This document shows, piece by piece, positions 29,648-37,615 of a DNA stretch of 47,142 nt. A model generated the notes under the pieces. That model was not told the origin of the DNA, ran no database searches, and saw only the letters and a program-made list of their open reading frames with translations. Each line of letters begins with the position of its first letter. The first letter of the stretch is position 1. The stretch comes from an uncultured Alphaproteobacteria bacterium. GTDB taxonomy: Bacteria; Pseudomonadota; Alphaproteobacteria; Methylaequorales; Methylaequoraceae. The stretch lies in contig CABZJY010000010.1 in assembly GCA_902526175.1 (NCBI GenBank), positions 1 through 47,142 of the forward strand, written 5' to 3'. A program made the translations under genes and the position numbers.

Positions 29648-31072
29648 ATGCAATTTAGTAAATCAAAAATTTTATGTATCGGAGACATAATACTTGATTC
29701 ATACGAGTTTGGTGCTGTAAATAAAATTTCTCCTGAGGCTCCGATACCAGTATTTAAATCTGTAAACGAAAATTATGTTTTAGGAGGTGCAGGAAATGTT
29801 GCAAGAAACATAACAAGTGGGGGTGCTAAATGTCATATTTTGTCTGTAATAGGTGATGATATAAATGGTAAAATAATCAGAGAAAAAATATCAGAGATAT
29901 CGAAGTTAAAATCAAATTTAATAACTGAGAAAAATAGGAAAACAACAAAAAAAAAAAGATTTATATCAGATAATCAACAAGTATTGAGAGTTGATGAAGA
30001 AGTAATTGATAAAATAAGAAGTGAAACTGAAAAAAAACTGTTATTTATATTTAAAAAAATTGTTAACAAATTTGATGTTATTATTTTATCGGACTACAAC
30101 AAAGGTGTGTTGACTGACAATTTAGCACAAGAAATTATTAAGCTTTCTAAAAAAAGAAAAAAAATTGTTATAGTTGATCCCAAAAGAAGCTGTTTTTCTC
30201 TTTATCGAGGCGCAAGTATAATTACCCCAAATTTTAATGAACTGATTGACGCATCTAAAATTATTTCTAATCAAAAAAAAGATGAAATAGAAAATATTAC
30301 ATTTTTATCTAAGGAATTATCTAAAAGATTTTCAATCGATACAATTATTACAACTCGTAGCTCAAAAGGTATGCAAATATACCAAAAAAATAAAGAAGTG
30401 ATCAACCTAAAATCTGAGGCAGTAGAAGTTTACGATGTTTCTGGAGCAGGAGATACTGTGGTTGCATATCTTGCACTTGGGCTATCAGCTGGAAATACAC
30501 TCCATCAATCAGCTTTGATATCTAACAAAGCTGCTGGAATTGCTGTTGGTAAATTTGGTACAGCAAGTGTAAGTTCTTCAGAATTGGTTAAAGAAGACTT
30601 TTTTGAAAAAATTGTTTCAGATAGTAAAGCTAAAGAAATAATTCATAATCTACATGAAGAAAAAATTATTGGTTTTACGAACGGATGTTTTGATTTAATT
30701 CATTATGGACATATTAAATATTTTATAGACATAAAAAAACACTGTGATTTTTTAGTTCTAGGTCTTAATTCAGATAAATCAATAAAGCTAAATAAAGGCA
30801 GGTTAAGACCAATTATGAAGGGATCAGAAAGGGCAAAAATTCTTGCATGTTTCCCTTTTATAGACCTAATTATTTTTTTTGATGAGATAACTCCACTTGC
30901 ATTGATGAAAAAATTAAAGCCTAATATAATTTTTAAAGGCAAAGATTATCTACAGGAAGAGGTTGTAGGAAAGGAAGAAATAAAAAAATGGGGTGGAAAG
31001 CTTATTTTGATAGATTACTTAACAGGTTTGTCTACAACAAATATTTTAAAAAGGATTAGAGATGTTACTTAG
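29648..31072 (+). CDS. hldE: Bifunctional heptose 7-phosphate kinase / heptose 1-phosphate adenylyltransferase
   Basis: 474 residues, the normal HldE length. The N-terminal ribokinase-like part (about 1-320) has ILDSYEFGAVNKISPEAPIPV, GGAGNVARNI and the anion-hole VSGAGDTVVAY. The C-terminal nucleotidyltransferase (about 335-474) has GFTNGCFDLIHYGH (HxGH motif), GRLRPI and IFKGKDY. It supplies ADP-heptose for the lipopolysaccharide inner core. Neither hldD, gmhA nor gmhB is in the window. Confidence 0.95.
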   Translation: MQFSKSKILCIGDIILDSYEFGAVNKISPEAPIPVFKSVNENYVLGGAGNVARNITSGGAKCHILSVIGDDINGKIIREKISEISKLKSNLITEKNRKTTKKKRFISDNQQVLRVDEEVIDKIRSETEKKLLFIFKKIVNKFDVIILSDYNKGVLTDNLAQEIIKLSKKRKKIVIVDPKRSCFSLYRGASIITPNFNELIDASKIISNQKKDEIENITFLSKELSKRFSIDTIITTRSSKGMQIYQKNKEVINLKSEAVEVYDVSGAGDTVVAYLALGLSAGNTLHQSALISNKAAGIAVGKFGTASVSSSELVKEDFFEKIVSDSKAKEIIHNLHEEKIIGFTNGCFDLIHYGHIKYFIDIKKHCDFLVLGLNSDKSIKLNKGRLRPIMKGSERAKILACFPFIDLIIFFDEITPLALMKKLKPNIIFKGKDYLQEEVVGKEEIKKWGGKLILIDYLTGLSTTNILKRIRDVT

Positions 31073-31817
31073 TGCAGTATTGTTTGATGTTGACGGCACT
31101 ATTGCAGAAAGTGAAGAATTACATAGGATTTCATTTAATGAATCTTTTAAAGAATACGGTTTATCTTGGTATTGGGACGAGGCAATCTACAAAGAACTTA
31201 CATTTATAGGTGGAGGAAAAGAACGAATAAAATACTACATTGAAAGAGCCTGTCCAGAAATGCTTAAACACAAAAATCTAACAGATTACATTCAGGCTCT
31301 TCACAAAGTAAAAAGTCAAATTTACAAAGATAATCTTCTTGAAAAGGGAACAGTTTTTAGGCCTGGAATTGAGAGACTGTTGGATGATTTAAAAATTAAC
31401 GATATAAGGGTAGCTCTAGTTTCTTCAACAAGCAAAGAAAATTTGAATAATCTTTTTAAGATAGGACTTAAAGTTGCTCCGGAAGAAATTTTCGAAGTTA
31501 TCGGGCATGGTGAATGTACACCTAACAAAAAACCGTCTCCAGAAATATATTTTTGGGTATTAGACAAAATGAAACTACCGCCAGAGGCATGTATTGCCAT
31601 TGAAGATGCTCCAAAAGGAGTTGATTCTGCAATTGATGCTGGCCTTAAAGTGATTATTACTCCATCAAAGTACACATCTGATGAAGATTTTAAAAAAGGT
31701 AATTTGATTATTTCTGATTTAGGAGAACCTGATAAAGAATTTAAATTAATTGGCGGTGAGACCTTCAATCATAGTTTTGTGAACGTTGACTTATTAAAAA
31801 AGATTCACAACAGCTAA
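31062..31817 (+). CDS. HAD-family phosphatase (CbbY/beta-phosphoglucomutase-like)
   Basis: 251 residues. The nucleophile/acid motif is FDVDGT with Asp9 and Asp11, preceded by a short strand and followed by a helical cap; the middle has ALVSSTSKENL (Ser/Thr motif), the Lys region is CTPNKKPSPEIYF and the acidic pair is IEDAPKGVDSA. The CbbY branch acts on sugar phosphates such as xylulose-1,5-bisphosphate or phosphoglycolate. The substrate is unknown. It overlaps hldE by 11 bp, so it may act on a sugar phosphate from that pathway, but it is not a GmhB-type enzyme. Confidence 0.88.
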   Translation: MLLSAVLFDVDGTIAESEELHRISFNESFKEYGLSWYWDEAIYKELTFIGGGKERIKYYIERACPEMLKHKNLTDYIQALHKVKSQIYKDNLLEKGTVFRPGIERLLDDLKINDIRVALVSSTSKENLNNLFKIGLKVAPEEIFEVIGHGECTPNKKPSPEIYFWVLDKMKLPPEACIAIEDAPKGVDSAIDAGLKVIITPSKYTSDEDFKKGNLIISDLGEPDKEFKLIGGETFNHSFVNVDLLKKIHNS

Positions 31818-32233
31818 ACATTTATGTAGACTATTAGAAGTAAAATCACCTGTATAATAAAAATAGTGACGCTTAGTGAATGATACTTTCTAAATCGTCT
31901 CTTATCATTTGTATCACTTAAGATATTTATTTTTGGCATCAAGATTTGTCTACTTATTACATATAAAATTAAAATTAGAAAAGACAAACTAGACCATAAG
32001 CTAACACTAAAAATTGAAAAAACTACGATGAGGTTTATTAAGCTTAAAATAATTGACCATGTATAAAGTTTAGGAAAAATATTCCTAATAATACTTCTTG
32101 AATTTTTGGCATCAAGAGTGCTAAAAATTGTAGGAGCAATAATAATTGTGAAAAAAAGAAGACTACCTAAAAGGAACGGTATTACAAACTTAACAATTGT
32201 AATTAAATGATCTATATTTAAATTAAATTCCAT
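31814..32233 (-). CDS. DUF4149 (TMEM205-like) membrane protein
   Basis: 139 residues with about four hydrophobic segments. The first has FVIPFLLGSLLFFTIIIAPTIF followed by SIIRNIFPKLYTW, and later RQILMPKIN, the signature of DUF4149. Function unknown; an inner-membrane protein. Its stop overlaps the convergent HAD gene by 4 bp. It is divergent from fxsA, with 50 bp between the starts. Confidence 0.8.
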   Translation of the reverse strand: MEFNLNIDHLITIVKFVIPFLLGSLLFFTIIIAPTIFSTLDAKNSRSIIRNIFPKLYTWSIILSLINLIVVFSIFSVSLWSSLSFLILILYVISRQILMPKINILSDTNDKRRFRKYHSLSVTIFIIQVILLLIVYINV

Positions 32234-32283
32234 TGATCATCATATAATAGTAAAATCTACAACAAACAAGTAGAATAAAAATT

Positions 32284-32697
32284 ATGATTAAATTTGTAAT
32301 ACTATTGCCATTCCTTGAGTTAATTTTGTTTATACTTTTTGGAGACATTCTTGGTTTTTTTAATGTACTAACTTATATCTTGTTAACAGGAATTTTTGGA
32401 TTTTGGCTTATTTTTCCAAGTAAGGGGTATAAAGTTGATATTAGAACTATTGCAACTGAACCCGTTGAATGGATTTTTAAGAGATTTGCAGGAATTTTAT
32501 TAGTTATTCCTGGATTTATTACTGATTTTGTAGGAATTCTTGTGCTTATTAAGCCATTAAGAAAATTTATATGGTCGTTCTTACCGAGTCAATTTATTAA
32601 TTTTGGGTATAACTTTAATAATAAATCAAATAAAGACAATAATATTAAGAAAGAAAATATAATTGAAGGTGAATATAAAGACTTAGATAAAAAATGA
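32284..32697 (+). CDS. fxsA: FxsA-family membrane protein
   Basis: 137 residues. LLPFLELILFILFGDILGF, the long second helix, RFAGILLVIPGFITDFVGILVLIKP and a terminal hydrophilic tail (NKSNKDNNIKKENIIEGEYKD) match FxsA. FxsA overexpression alleviates T7 phage exclusion in E. coli; the normal role is unknown. It is followed by acyP with a 4-bp overlap. Confidence 0.88.
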   Translation: MIKFVILLPFLELILFILFGDILGFFNVLTYILLTGIFGFWLIFPSKGYKVDIRTIATEPVEWIFKRFAGILLVIPGFITDFVGILVLIKPLRKFIWSFLPSQFINFGYNFNNKSNKDNNIKKENIIEGEYKDLDKK

Positions 32698-32963
32698 AAG
32701 AAACAGTGAAATTGAAAATAAATGGAAGAGTTCAAGGAGTGGGTTTTAGATACTGGGTAAAAGTTCAAGCCCAAAAATTGAAAATTAATGGTTATGCAAA
32801 AAATCTCGAAGATGGGTCTGTAGAAATTCTTGCTTCAGGAAATAAGGCTAAAATTAAGGAATTAGAAAAAATTTGTAATCAGGGTCCAAGTAACGCATTT
32901 ATTAAATCGGTTAATTTACAAACTACAAATTATATAATCTTTGAAGGGTTTAAAATTTTCTGA
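32694..32963 (+). CDS. acyP: Acylphosphatase
   Basis: 89 residues, the standard acylphosphatase size. The phosphate-binding loop GRVQGVGFRYW with catalytic Arg19 and the catalytic Asn37 in GYAKNLEDGSVEI are intact. Hydrolyses acyl phosphates in the cytoplasm. It is sandwiched in a tight cluster: 4-bp overlap with fxsA before and 1-bp overlap (TGATG) with the phosphatase after. Confidence 0.95.
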   Translation: MKETVKLKINGRVQGVGFRYWVKVQAQKLKINGYAKNLEDGSVEILASGNKAKIKELEKICNQGPSNAFIKSVNLQTTNYIIFEGFKIF

Positions 32964-33562
32964 TGAAGGTATATTTATTAAGGCATACCTCTTTAAATGT
33001 GAGGGAAAATACTTTTTATGGTCAAACTGATTTAGACGTTTCAGAAAATTTTAAGAATGAACTGTCTCAGATAAAAAAAAAAATCACAAAATATAAAATA
33101 AAAGAAGATGAAATAGAAATATTTTCTAGCCCATTAAAAAGATGTTCTTTATTAGCTAGAAATCTATTTAGAAGTTTTTCAACTGACTCACGTCTAAAAG
33201 AACTTTATTTTGGTGATTGGGAAATGAAAAAGTTTGAAGATATTCCTAAAGAGCAAATAAAATCCTGGGAAAATGATATTATTAATTTTGAAATTCCAAA
33301 TGGAGAGTCAAATAAAGTTTTTTTCGAGAGATTAAAATCTTTTTGTGATGAAATAACAAAATTGAGCAAGGATATTTTTGTTGTCGCTCATGCAGGTTCG
33401 ATAAATTGCATAATATCTTATCTTGCTGGAATCCCCTTTGAAAGATTAGTTAGAGAGAACTGGAAAAAAATTGGATACGGATCGTTATCCATATTGAAAA
33501 AAGAATCTACAAATTACAAAATACAATTATTTGGTGATAATTTTTTTGAAAAGAAAAATTAA
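32963..33562 (+). CDS. Histidine phosphatase, alpha-ribazole phosphatase (CobC)-like
   Basis: 199 residues. The phosphate-binding RHT is in YLLRHTSLNV and the second catalytic His in VVAHAGSINCIISYL; FYGQTDLDVS and the KRCSLLARNL stretch are typical of the CobC/phosphoglycerate-mutase branch. LKELYFGDWEMKKFEDIP is also a CobC feature. It may dephosphorylate alpha-ribazole phosphate or another small phosphate ester; no adjacent cobalamin genes decide this. It ends 1 bp before the convergent transporter. Confidence 0.8.
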   Translation: MKVYLLRHTSLNVRENTFYGQTDLDVSENFKNELSQIKKKITKYKIKEDEIEIFSSPLKRCSLLARNLFRSFSTDSRLKELYFGDWEMKKFEDIPKEQIKSWENDIINFEIPNGESNKVFFERLKSFCDEITKLSKDIFVVAHAGSINCIISYLAGIPFERLVRENWKKIGYGSLSILKKESTNYKIQLFGDNFFEKKN

Positions 33563-33563
33563 T

Positions 33564-34883
33564 TTAGTTATCTGCATTGTGTGCAAGTTTATTTAATTTT
33601 TTTTGAAAAAATATTACTGTAATTCCAACTAACGTGCAAACTAAAGTGATGCTTATAAAAATTGTCTTTTCACCTAATTTTTCGGAATATTGTCCAATTA
33701 AACCTGCAATTTTATTCCCAATACCAATTGCAGCAAAGTAAATACCCATAACTGATGCAACAAATTGTTTGGGTGATAATTTAGTTATAAATGATAGGGC
33801 TACCGGAGATGCACACAACTCTCCAACTGTATGGAATAGATAAGCAAACACTAACCAGTACATCTGCGATTTACCAAAAATATCAGCCTCATTTGACGCG
33901 AATGCCATGAATACAAATCCAAGCCCCATTATCATAATGCCAACAGACATTTTTAACATTGACAAAGATTGTCTTGTTTTTTGAACATTAAGCCAAAATG
34001 AAGAAATTGCAAAACCAAGTAATATTATAAGTAATGGGTTAATTGATTGAAACCAACTAGCTGGTACTTCAAAGTTCAAATAAGGAATAAATCTATCAGT
34101 CTTTTGATAGGCATAAAGGTTAAGTAAACCACCTGCTTGTTCAAAACTGGCCCAAAAAATTATTAAAATAATTGATGCTAGGATAATTAATTTTATTCTA
34201 TCAGTTTCAACTTTAGAAAATTTAGTGTCGAAGTTTAATTTGAAATATTTTTGTTCATTAACTTTTATATTTTTGTGACCAGTTAAAAAACAAATTTGTC
34301 CAATTATCATTCCAAACCCAGCAAGAGAAAATCCATAGTGCCAACCAAAATTCTCTCCTACATAACCAACCACAATACTTGCAAGGAAAGCACCAATATT
34401 AATACCGATATAAAATATAGTGAATCCTTGATCTCTCCTTAAATCATTCTTTTCATACAAACTACCTACCAATGATGAAATACTTGGTTTGAGAAGACCT
34501 ACCCCTAGAATTATTAAGGATAGACCAAAGTAAAAAAAAAAATAAGTCTTTAAAGCAAGTGATAGATGACCTAAACACAAAAGTGTTCCTCCAACTGCAA
34601 CAGCTTTTTTGTTTGTCAAATATTTATCAGCAATAATACCGCCTGGAATGCAAGCAAGATATACAAGTGCAGTATACCATCCATAAAGCCAGATAGCATC
34701 TGAGTTTGACCAACCAAGGCCTGGGTTTTCCAGATGAGAATCAGATACTAAATATAAAACTAGAATTGCACGCATCCCATAAAAACTAAATCTCTCCCAT
34801 AGTTCAGTAAAAAAAAGTGTGAATAAACCAGCTGGCTGATTAAAAATCTCGGATGAACCTTTTTCAATTTTTTTTGTTGTCAT
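33564..34883 (-). CDS. POT/PTR-family proton-dependent oligopeptide transporter
   Basis: 439 residues with about 12 membrane segments (MFS fold). The ExxER motif is in FTELWERFSFYGMRAILVLYL near residue 26, the sign of proton-coupled peptide transporters; GGIIADKYLTNKKAVAVGG and the IFYIGINIGAFLAS segment follow. It likely imports di/tripeptides. The substrate-binding residues were not checked individually. It overlaps the DUF2007 gene start by 4 bp. Confidence 0.93.
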   Translation of the reverse strand: MTTKKIEKGSSEIFNQPAGLFTLFFTELWERFSFYGMRAILVLYLVSDSHLENPGLGWSNSDAIWLYGWYTALVYLACIPGGIIADKYLTNKKAVAVGGTLLCLGHLSLALKTYFFFYFGLSLIILGVGLLKPSISSLVGSLYEKNDLRRDQGFTIFYIGINIGAFLASIVVGYVGENFGWHYGFSLAGFGMIIGQICFLTGHKNIKVNEQKYFKLNFDTKFSKVETDRIKLIILASIILIIFWASFEQAGGLLNLYAYQKTDRFIPYLNFEVPASWFQSINPLLIILLGFAISSFWLNVQKTRQSLSMLKMSVGIMIMGLGFVFMAFASNEADIFGKSQMYWLVFAYLFHTVGELCASPVALSFITKLSPKQFVASVMGIYFAAIGIGNKIAGLIGQYSEKLGEKTIFISITLVCTLVGITVIFFQKKLNKLAHNADN

Positions 34884-35077
34884 TTCTGTTCAATAAGTTT
34901 TTTTGCAAATTCATAATTATCATTTTCTACAATTAATCTAATAGGGATCGCACAAATATTACCATCAACCATAGACATATGTTCATCAAAGACAAAAAAC
35001 TCGATATTATTTTCTGATAAGATACTTTTCACCCATGAAATATATATTAGATCATTTGATTTCAACAACGTTTTCAT
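34880..35077 (-). CDS. DUF2007 (putative signal-transducing) protein
   Basis: 65 residues: MKTLLKSNDLIYISWVKSILSENNIEFFVFDEHMS followed by IPIRLIVENDNYEFAKKLI, the DUF2007 pattern (short alpha/beta domain with a central Pro-x-Arg-Leu strand). Function unknown. It lies directly upstream of the POT transporter with a 4-bp overlap and downstream of tRNA-Arg on the same strand. Confidence 0.8.
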   Translation of the reverse strand: MKTLLKSNDLIYISWVKSILSENNIEFFVFDEHMSMVDGNICAIPIRLIVENDNYEFAKKLIEQK

Positions 35078-35096
35078 AAAATTTCATTTAAAAAAT

Positions 35097-35173
35097 TGGC
35101 GCGCCCGAAAGGACTCGAACCCTTAACCTTTTGAGCCGAAATCAAATGCTCTATCCAATTGAGCTACGGGCGC
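35097..35173 (-). tRNA. tRNA-Arg(TCG)
   Basis: 77 nt including an encoded CCA. The acceptor stem GCGCCCG pairs with CGGGCGC; D-arm GCTC/GAGC; anticodon arm TTTGA/TCAAA around the loop TTTCGGC with anticodon TCG (reads CGA); T-arm AAGGG/CCTTT with TTCGAGT loop. Discriminator G and CCA follow. The tRNA is close to the truncated integrase gene at 35504, a common phage/island integration setting, though the integrase is on the 5' side. Confidence 0.95.
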
Positions 35174-35214
35174 ACTAATAATTTTTTTTAATAATGGCAT
35201 ATTAATTGCAAATG

Positions 35215-35290
35215 TTTAACTGTTATTAGAGTTAAATACTATGGAAACTACAAAATTTTAATTGCCTCCCTTTAATTAGTAGTTTCCATA
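35215..35290. repeat. Two adjacent hairpin-forming inverted repeats
   Basis: First hairpin: TTTAACT (35215-35221) pairs with AGTTAAA (35230-35236), loop 8. Second: TATGGAAACTAC (35240-35251) pairs perfectly with GTAGTTTCCATA (35279-35290), 12 bp, loop 27 nt. Neither is followed by a T-run on either strand, so they are not standard terminators. The rest of 35174-35399 holds no confident gene: a 32-residue minus-strand ORF at 35294-35392 has no ribosome-binding site. Confidence 0.6.
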
Positions 35291-35399
35291 TTATTAATCA
35301 ATTCTTCTTATAAAATCGGTTACATCTGTATAATAATTACTCGAAATATCTTTATAGGATTTTTTATAATTTGTTTTATTCGCCAAATACATATGAGCG

Positions 35400-35507
35400 T
35401 TATGAATTACTGACAGGATACAATTTATGAGGAGGTAACTTACCTTTCAATGAGTATCCTTTAGCAAAATTTTTTTTCAACAATTCTTCTCTTCTAAATT
35501 TATTCAT
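35400..35507 (-). CDS. Possible 35-residue protein coupled to the integrase fragment
   Basis: ATG overlaps the stop of the integrase-like gene (ATGA). The peptide begins MNKFRREELLKKNFAKGYS and ends KLPPHKLYPVSNS, basic and hydrophilic. It could be a genuine small protein translated by coupling, or the chance remnant of the lost part of the element. I do not recognise it; no Shine-Dalgarno is present. Confidence 0.3.
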   Translation of the reverse strand: MNKFRREELLKKNFAKGYSLKGKLPPHKLYPVSNS

Positions 35508-36259
35508 TTTTTTAAATCATTTATTGTTTGTAGAATAAATTGAAGATCGGAATTTTTTAGCTTTTTTAATTCATTATTAATTTTTTTTAGTACTGGTTTT
35601 TCTTTTTGTATACTTCTAATGTATTTCTTTGAAATTTTTGGAGTTAAAGCAATTAATTCTTTTAGTTGCAAAGAGCAATCTAAATTTTCGTTTACAAGGA
35701 AAAAACATCCTAGAGTATTTATTTTATATATAAAACTTTTTATTGTACCCAACTTCCCATTTTCATGTAGACTTTCTATTATGTTTAGATATTGCTTTTT
35801 TTTAAATAATCTAACAGGTTGATAATAATTTTTTTTTAAATTCTTTTTTAAACAATTTAGAAAATCAATTCTATATTTTTCACTAAGTTTTTGTTTGTTC
35901 TGGAAAAAAATCTCTAATAGTTTTTCAAAATTCAGATTATTTAATTGATTATTATTAAAAGAATCAGTTTTTTTAATTATAGATGAAAGTACAATATTTG
36001 GGTTATTGCCATTAGTAGATATATTTTTTGCAACTTTAAATTTACTATATATTTCTTCAAGATCATTTTTAGGAAATTCACCCAGTTTAACAGTTGTTGT
36101 ATTTTTTTTTATTCTTACTGTACAAAATATAGATAAGATTTCTTTTCTTTTTATCGCTCTGATGCAAGGATTTATTTTATCTATTAAATACTCACCCGTA
36201 TCTCCTAATAAAAGAAATTTATTAAGTTCAGTTTTTGTAAAGACTGTTTTATTTGACAT
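35504..36259 (-). CDS. Truncated P4-type tyrosine recombinase/integrase (Arm and core-binding domains only)
   Basis: 251 residues. Residues about 20-100 match the N-terminal Arm DNA-binding fold of P4-like integrases: TGEYLIDKINPCIRAI, a strand pair, then TVKLGEFPKNDLEEIYSKFKVAKN and NGNNPN in place of the usual LGxYPxxSLxxAR and GxDP. Residues about 115-250 look like the core-binding helices. The catalytic domain (Arg, HxxR, Tyr; about 180 residues) is missing, although the frame ends cleanly. So it cannot recombine alone; it may be a relic or a DNA-binding derivative. A family search would confirm the distant match. Confidence 0.55.
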   Translation of the reverse strand: MSNKTVFTKTELNKFLLLGDTGEYLIDKINPCIRAIKRKEILSIFCTVRIKKNTTTVKLGEFPKNDLEEIYSKFKVAKNISTNGNNPNIVLSSIIKKTDSFNNNQLNNLNFEKLLEIFFQNKQKLSEKYRIDFLNCLKKNLKKNYYQPVRLFKKKQYLNIIESLHENGKLGTIKSFIYKINTLGCFFLVNENLDCSLQLKELIALTPKISKKYIRSIQKEKPVLKKINNELKKLKNSDLQFILQTINDLKK

Positions 36260-36298
36260 AGTTTTAAATATAATTTTTTTTGTATAACATTTAGTGAA

Positions 36299-36562
36299 TT
36301 AAAAACCTCCTATTCTAGTATTTGTTTTTTTTCTACCTTTTTTTTTCACTCTAGAAAATATTGATTTTTTGGGAATAACTGAATTACTTTTATTTTGTTT
36401 AATGATTTTATATGTGTGTCCGGGTTTAGGAGGGGGTAATTTTTTGTAACTACCATCATTTTTGAGCAAATAAAAATCGCCAGCAGAATTCTTTATTATT
36501 TGATCAGAAAGGCAGTCTGAGGCTAATGAGAAAAAAAAAATAAAAAAAATTTTTATAAACAT
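36299..36562 (-). CDS. Small basic exported protein, unknown function
   Basis: 87 residues: an N-terminal hydrophobic segment (IFFIFFFSLASDCLS) likely to be a signal peptide, then IIKNSAGDFYLLKNDGSYKKLPPPKPGHTY and a strongly basic C-terminus (KKSIFSRVKKKGRKK). The FYLLKNDGSYKKL stretch resembles short strand-turn-strand segments of secreted domains, but I do not recognise the family. It sits between the truncated integrase and the lipoprotein hydrolase, on the same strand as both. Confidence 0.55.
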   Translation of the reverse strand: MFIKIFFIFFFSLASDCLSDQIIKNSAGDFYLLKNDGSYKKLPPPKPGHTYKIIKQNKSNSVIPKKSIFSRVKKKGRKKTNTRIGGF

Positions 36563-36594
36563 AATTTGATTATATTAAATCAATTTTTGATTTA

Positions 36595-37611
36595 CTAATC
36601 AAGTTCATGATAAAAGGGTTTAGACATAATTTGTTCCAATGAGTTTTCTGAAGAGACTTTAAAATTTAAAGAGTTAGGTTTAACAATCCAGTCTTTAATT
36701 TCATTTGTCACTCTTGTTCCGTCAATATCTCTCAGTATCATATGATAATATCCCTCGTAGGCTGCAATTTTCAATTGGTTAGAAGAATATTGTTCTTTAA
36801 ATGACTCCTTATCAATTATCTCAATTAGAGGTTTTCTAGGTATTATCTGATCATTTAAAGGAACAATTAGTAACGTTTTAAAAGTTGGTAAGTTTAAATA
36901 TGAAACAAAGTTTTTGTATGAGCTATCCATCAATTTTTTTATTCCATTTAAACTTTTTAATGATTTTTTATGAACAACTTTAGGATCCCTAGAAAATTCT
37001 CTTAACATTTCGAGGTTGTCACTAGGCTCGATTTTTATAAGACTACTACCTTCAACTGTTAAATTTGGTAAAAGAAAAGAAGCAACACTTAAAAAAGTAC
37101 TTTTAAAAAAATTTTTTTCAGAAAAATTCCAAATCGCTGGCGCGACAAGAATTACCCCATCTATATCTAGTCTTTTCTTATCAATAATTGAGTTTATTAC
37201 TAATACTCCCCCCATACTTTCACCAAGTAAAAAAATTTTTTTCCCTATATTCTTGTCAATGATTATATCTATAAATTCAATAATATCTTTTTCGTGTAGT
37301 TGAGGGTCTACCCATGTTCCATTATCAATATTAGAGCCAAAGCCTCTTAAATCAAAAGAGTACACATCAATATTGAATTTGTTAAAATGTTCTGAAGGAA
37401 TATCAAAGGCATTTGAATAATCCGAATATCCATGCACAGCAATTATTACATAGTTTGACTTTTCTTCTGAAACCCAAGTTTTTAATGAATGAGAATAACC
37501 ATCTGATGAAATAAAAAAATTATTTTTAATATCTGGTGAAAGCTCATTTATATTTTGATATTCCACAGATTTACAACTAATCAACGTAAATAAAATCAAA
37601 AAAAAAATCAT
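36595..37611 (-). CDS. Alpha/beta-hydrolase lipoprotein (monoacylglycerol lipase/lysophospholipase type)
   Basis: 338 residues. A lipobox (LISC, Cys13) follows a short hydrophobic N-terminus, so it is probably a membrane-anchored lipoprotein. The serine-hydrolase nucleophile is Ser132 in LGESMGG; the oxyanion region is VHGYSDYSNAF; FDLRGFGSN matches the Hydrolase_4/lysophospholipase group. Asp (in VPLNDQIIPR) and His (in YHMIL) complete the triad. It lies 4 bp downstream of the ABC ATPase, so they are likely co-expressed. Confidence 0.88.
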   Translation of the reverse strand: MIFFLILFTLISCKSVEYQNINELSPDIKNNFFISSDGYSHSLKTWVSEEKSNYVIIAVHGYSDYSNAFDIPSEHFNKFNIDVYSFDLRGFGSNIDNGTWVDPQLHEKDIIEFIDIIIDKNIGKKIFLLGESMGGVLVINSIIDKKRLDIDGVILVAPAIWNFSEKNFFKSTFLSVASFLLPNLTVEGSSLIKIEPSDNLEMLREFSRDPKVVHKKSLKSLNGIKKLMDSSYKNFVSYLNLPTFKTLLIVPLNDQIIPRKPLIEIIDKESFKEQYSSNQLKIAAYEGYYHMILRDIDGTRVTNEIKDWIVKPNSLNFKVSSENSLEQIMSKPFYHELD

Positions 37612-37615
37612 AATT

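Noticed and set aside
35294-35392. 32-residue minus-strand ORF
   Set aside because: No ribosome-binding site or recognised similarity; such an ORF is expected by chance.
35097-35399. tRNA-Arg as the attachment site of an intact genomic island
   Set aside because: No second copy of the tRNA 3' end was seen in the window, the integrase is on the 5' side and lacks a catalytic domain, and flanking genes are ordinary.
35421-35470. Strong AGGAGGT on the plus strand before an ATG
   Set aside because: The ATG is 13 bases away and opens a frame of only four codons, so it does not start a gene.
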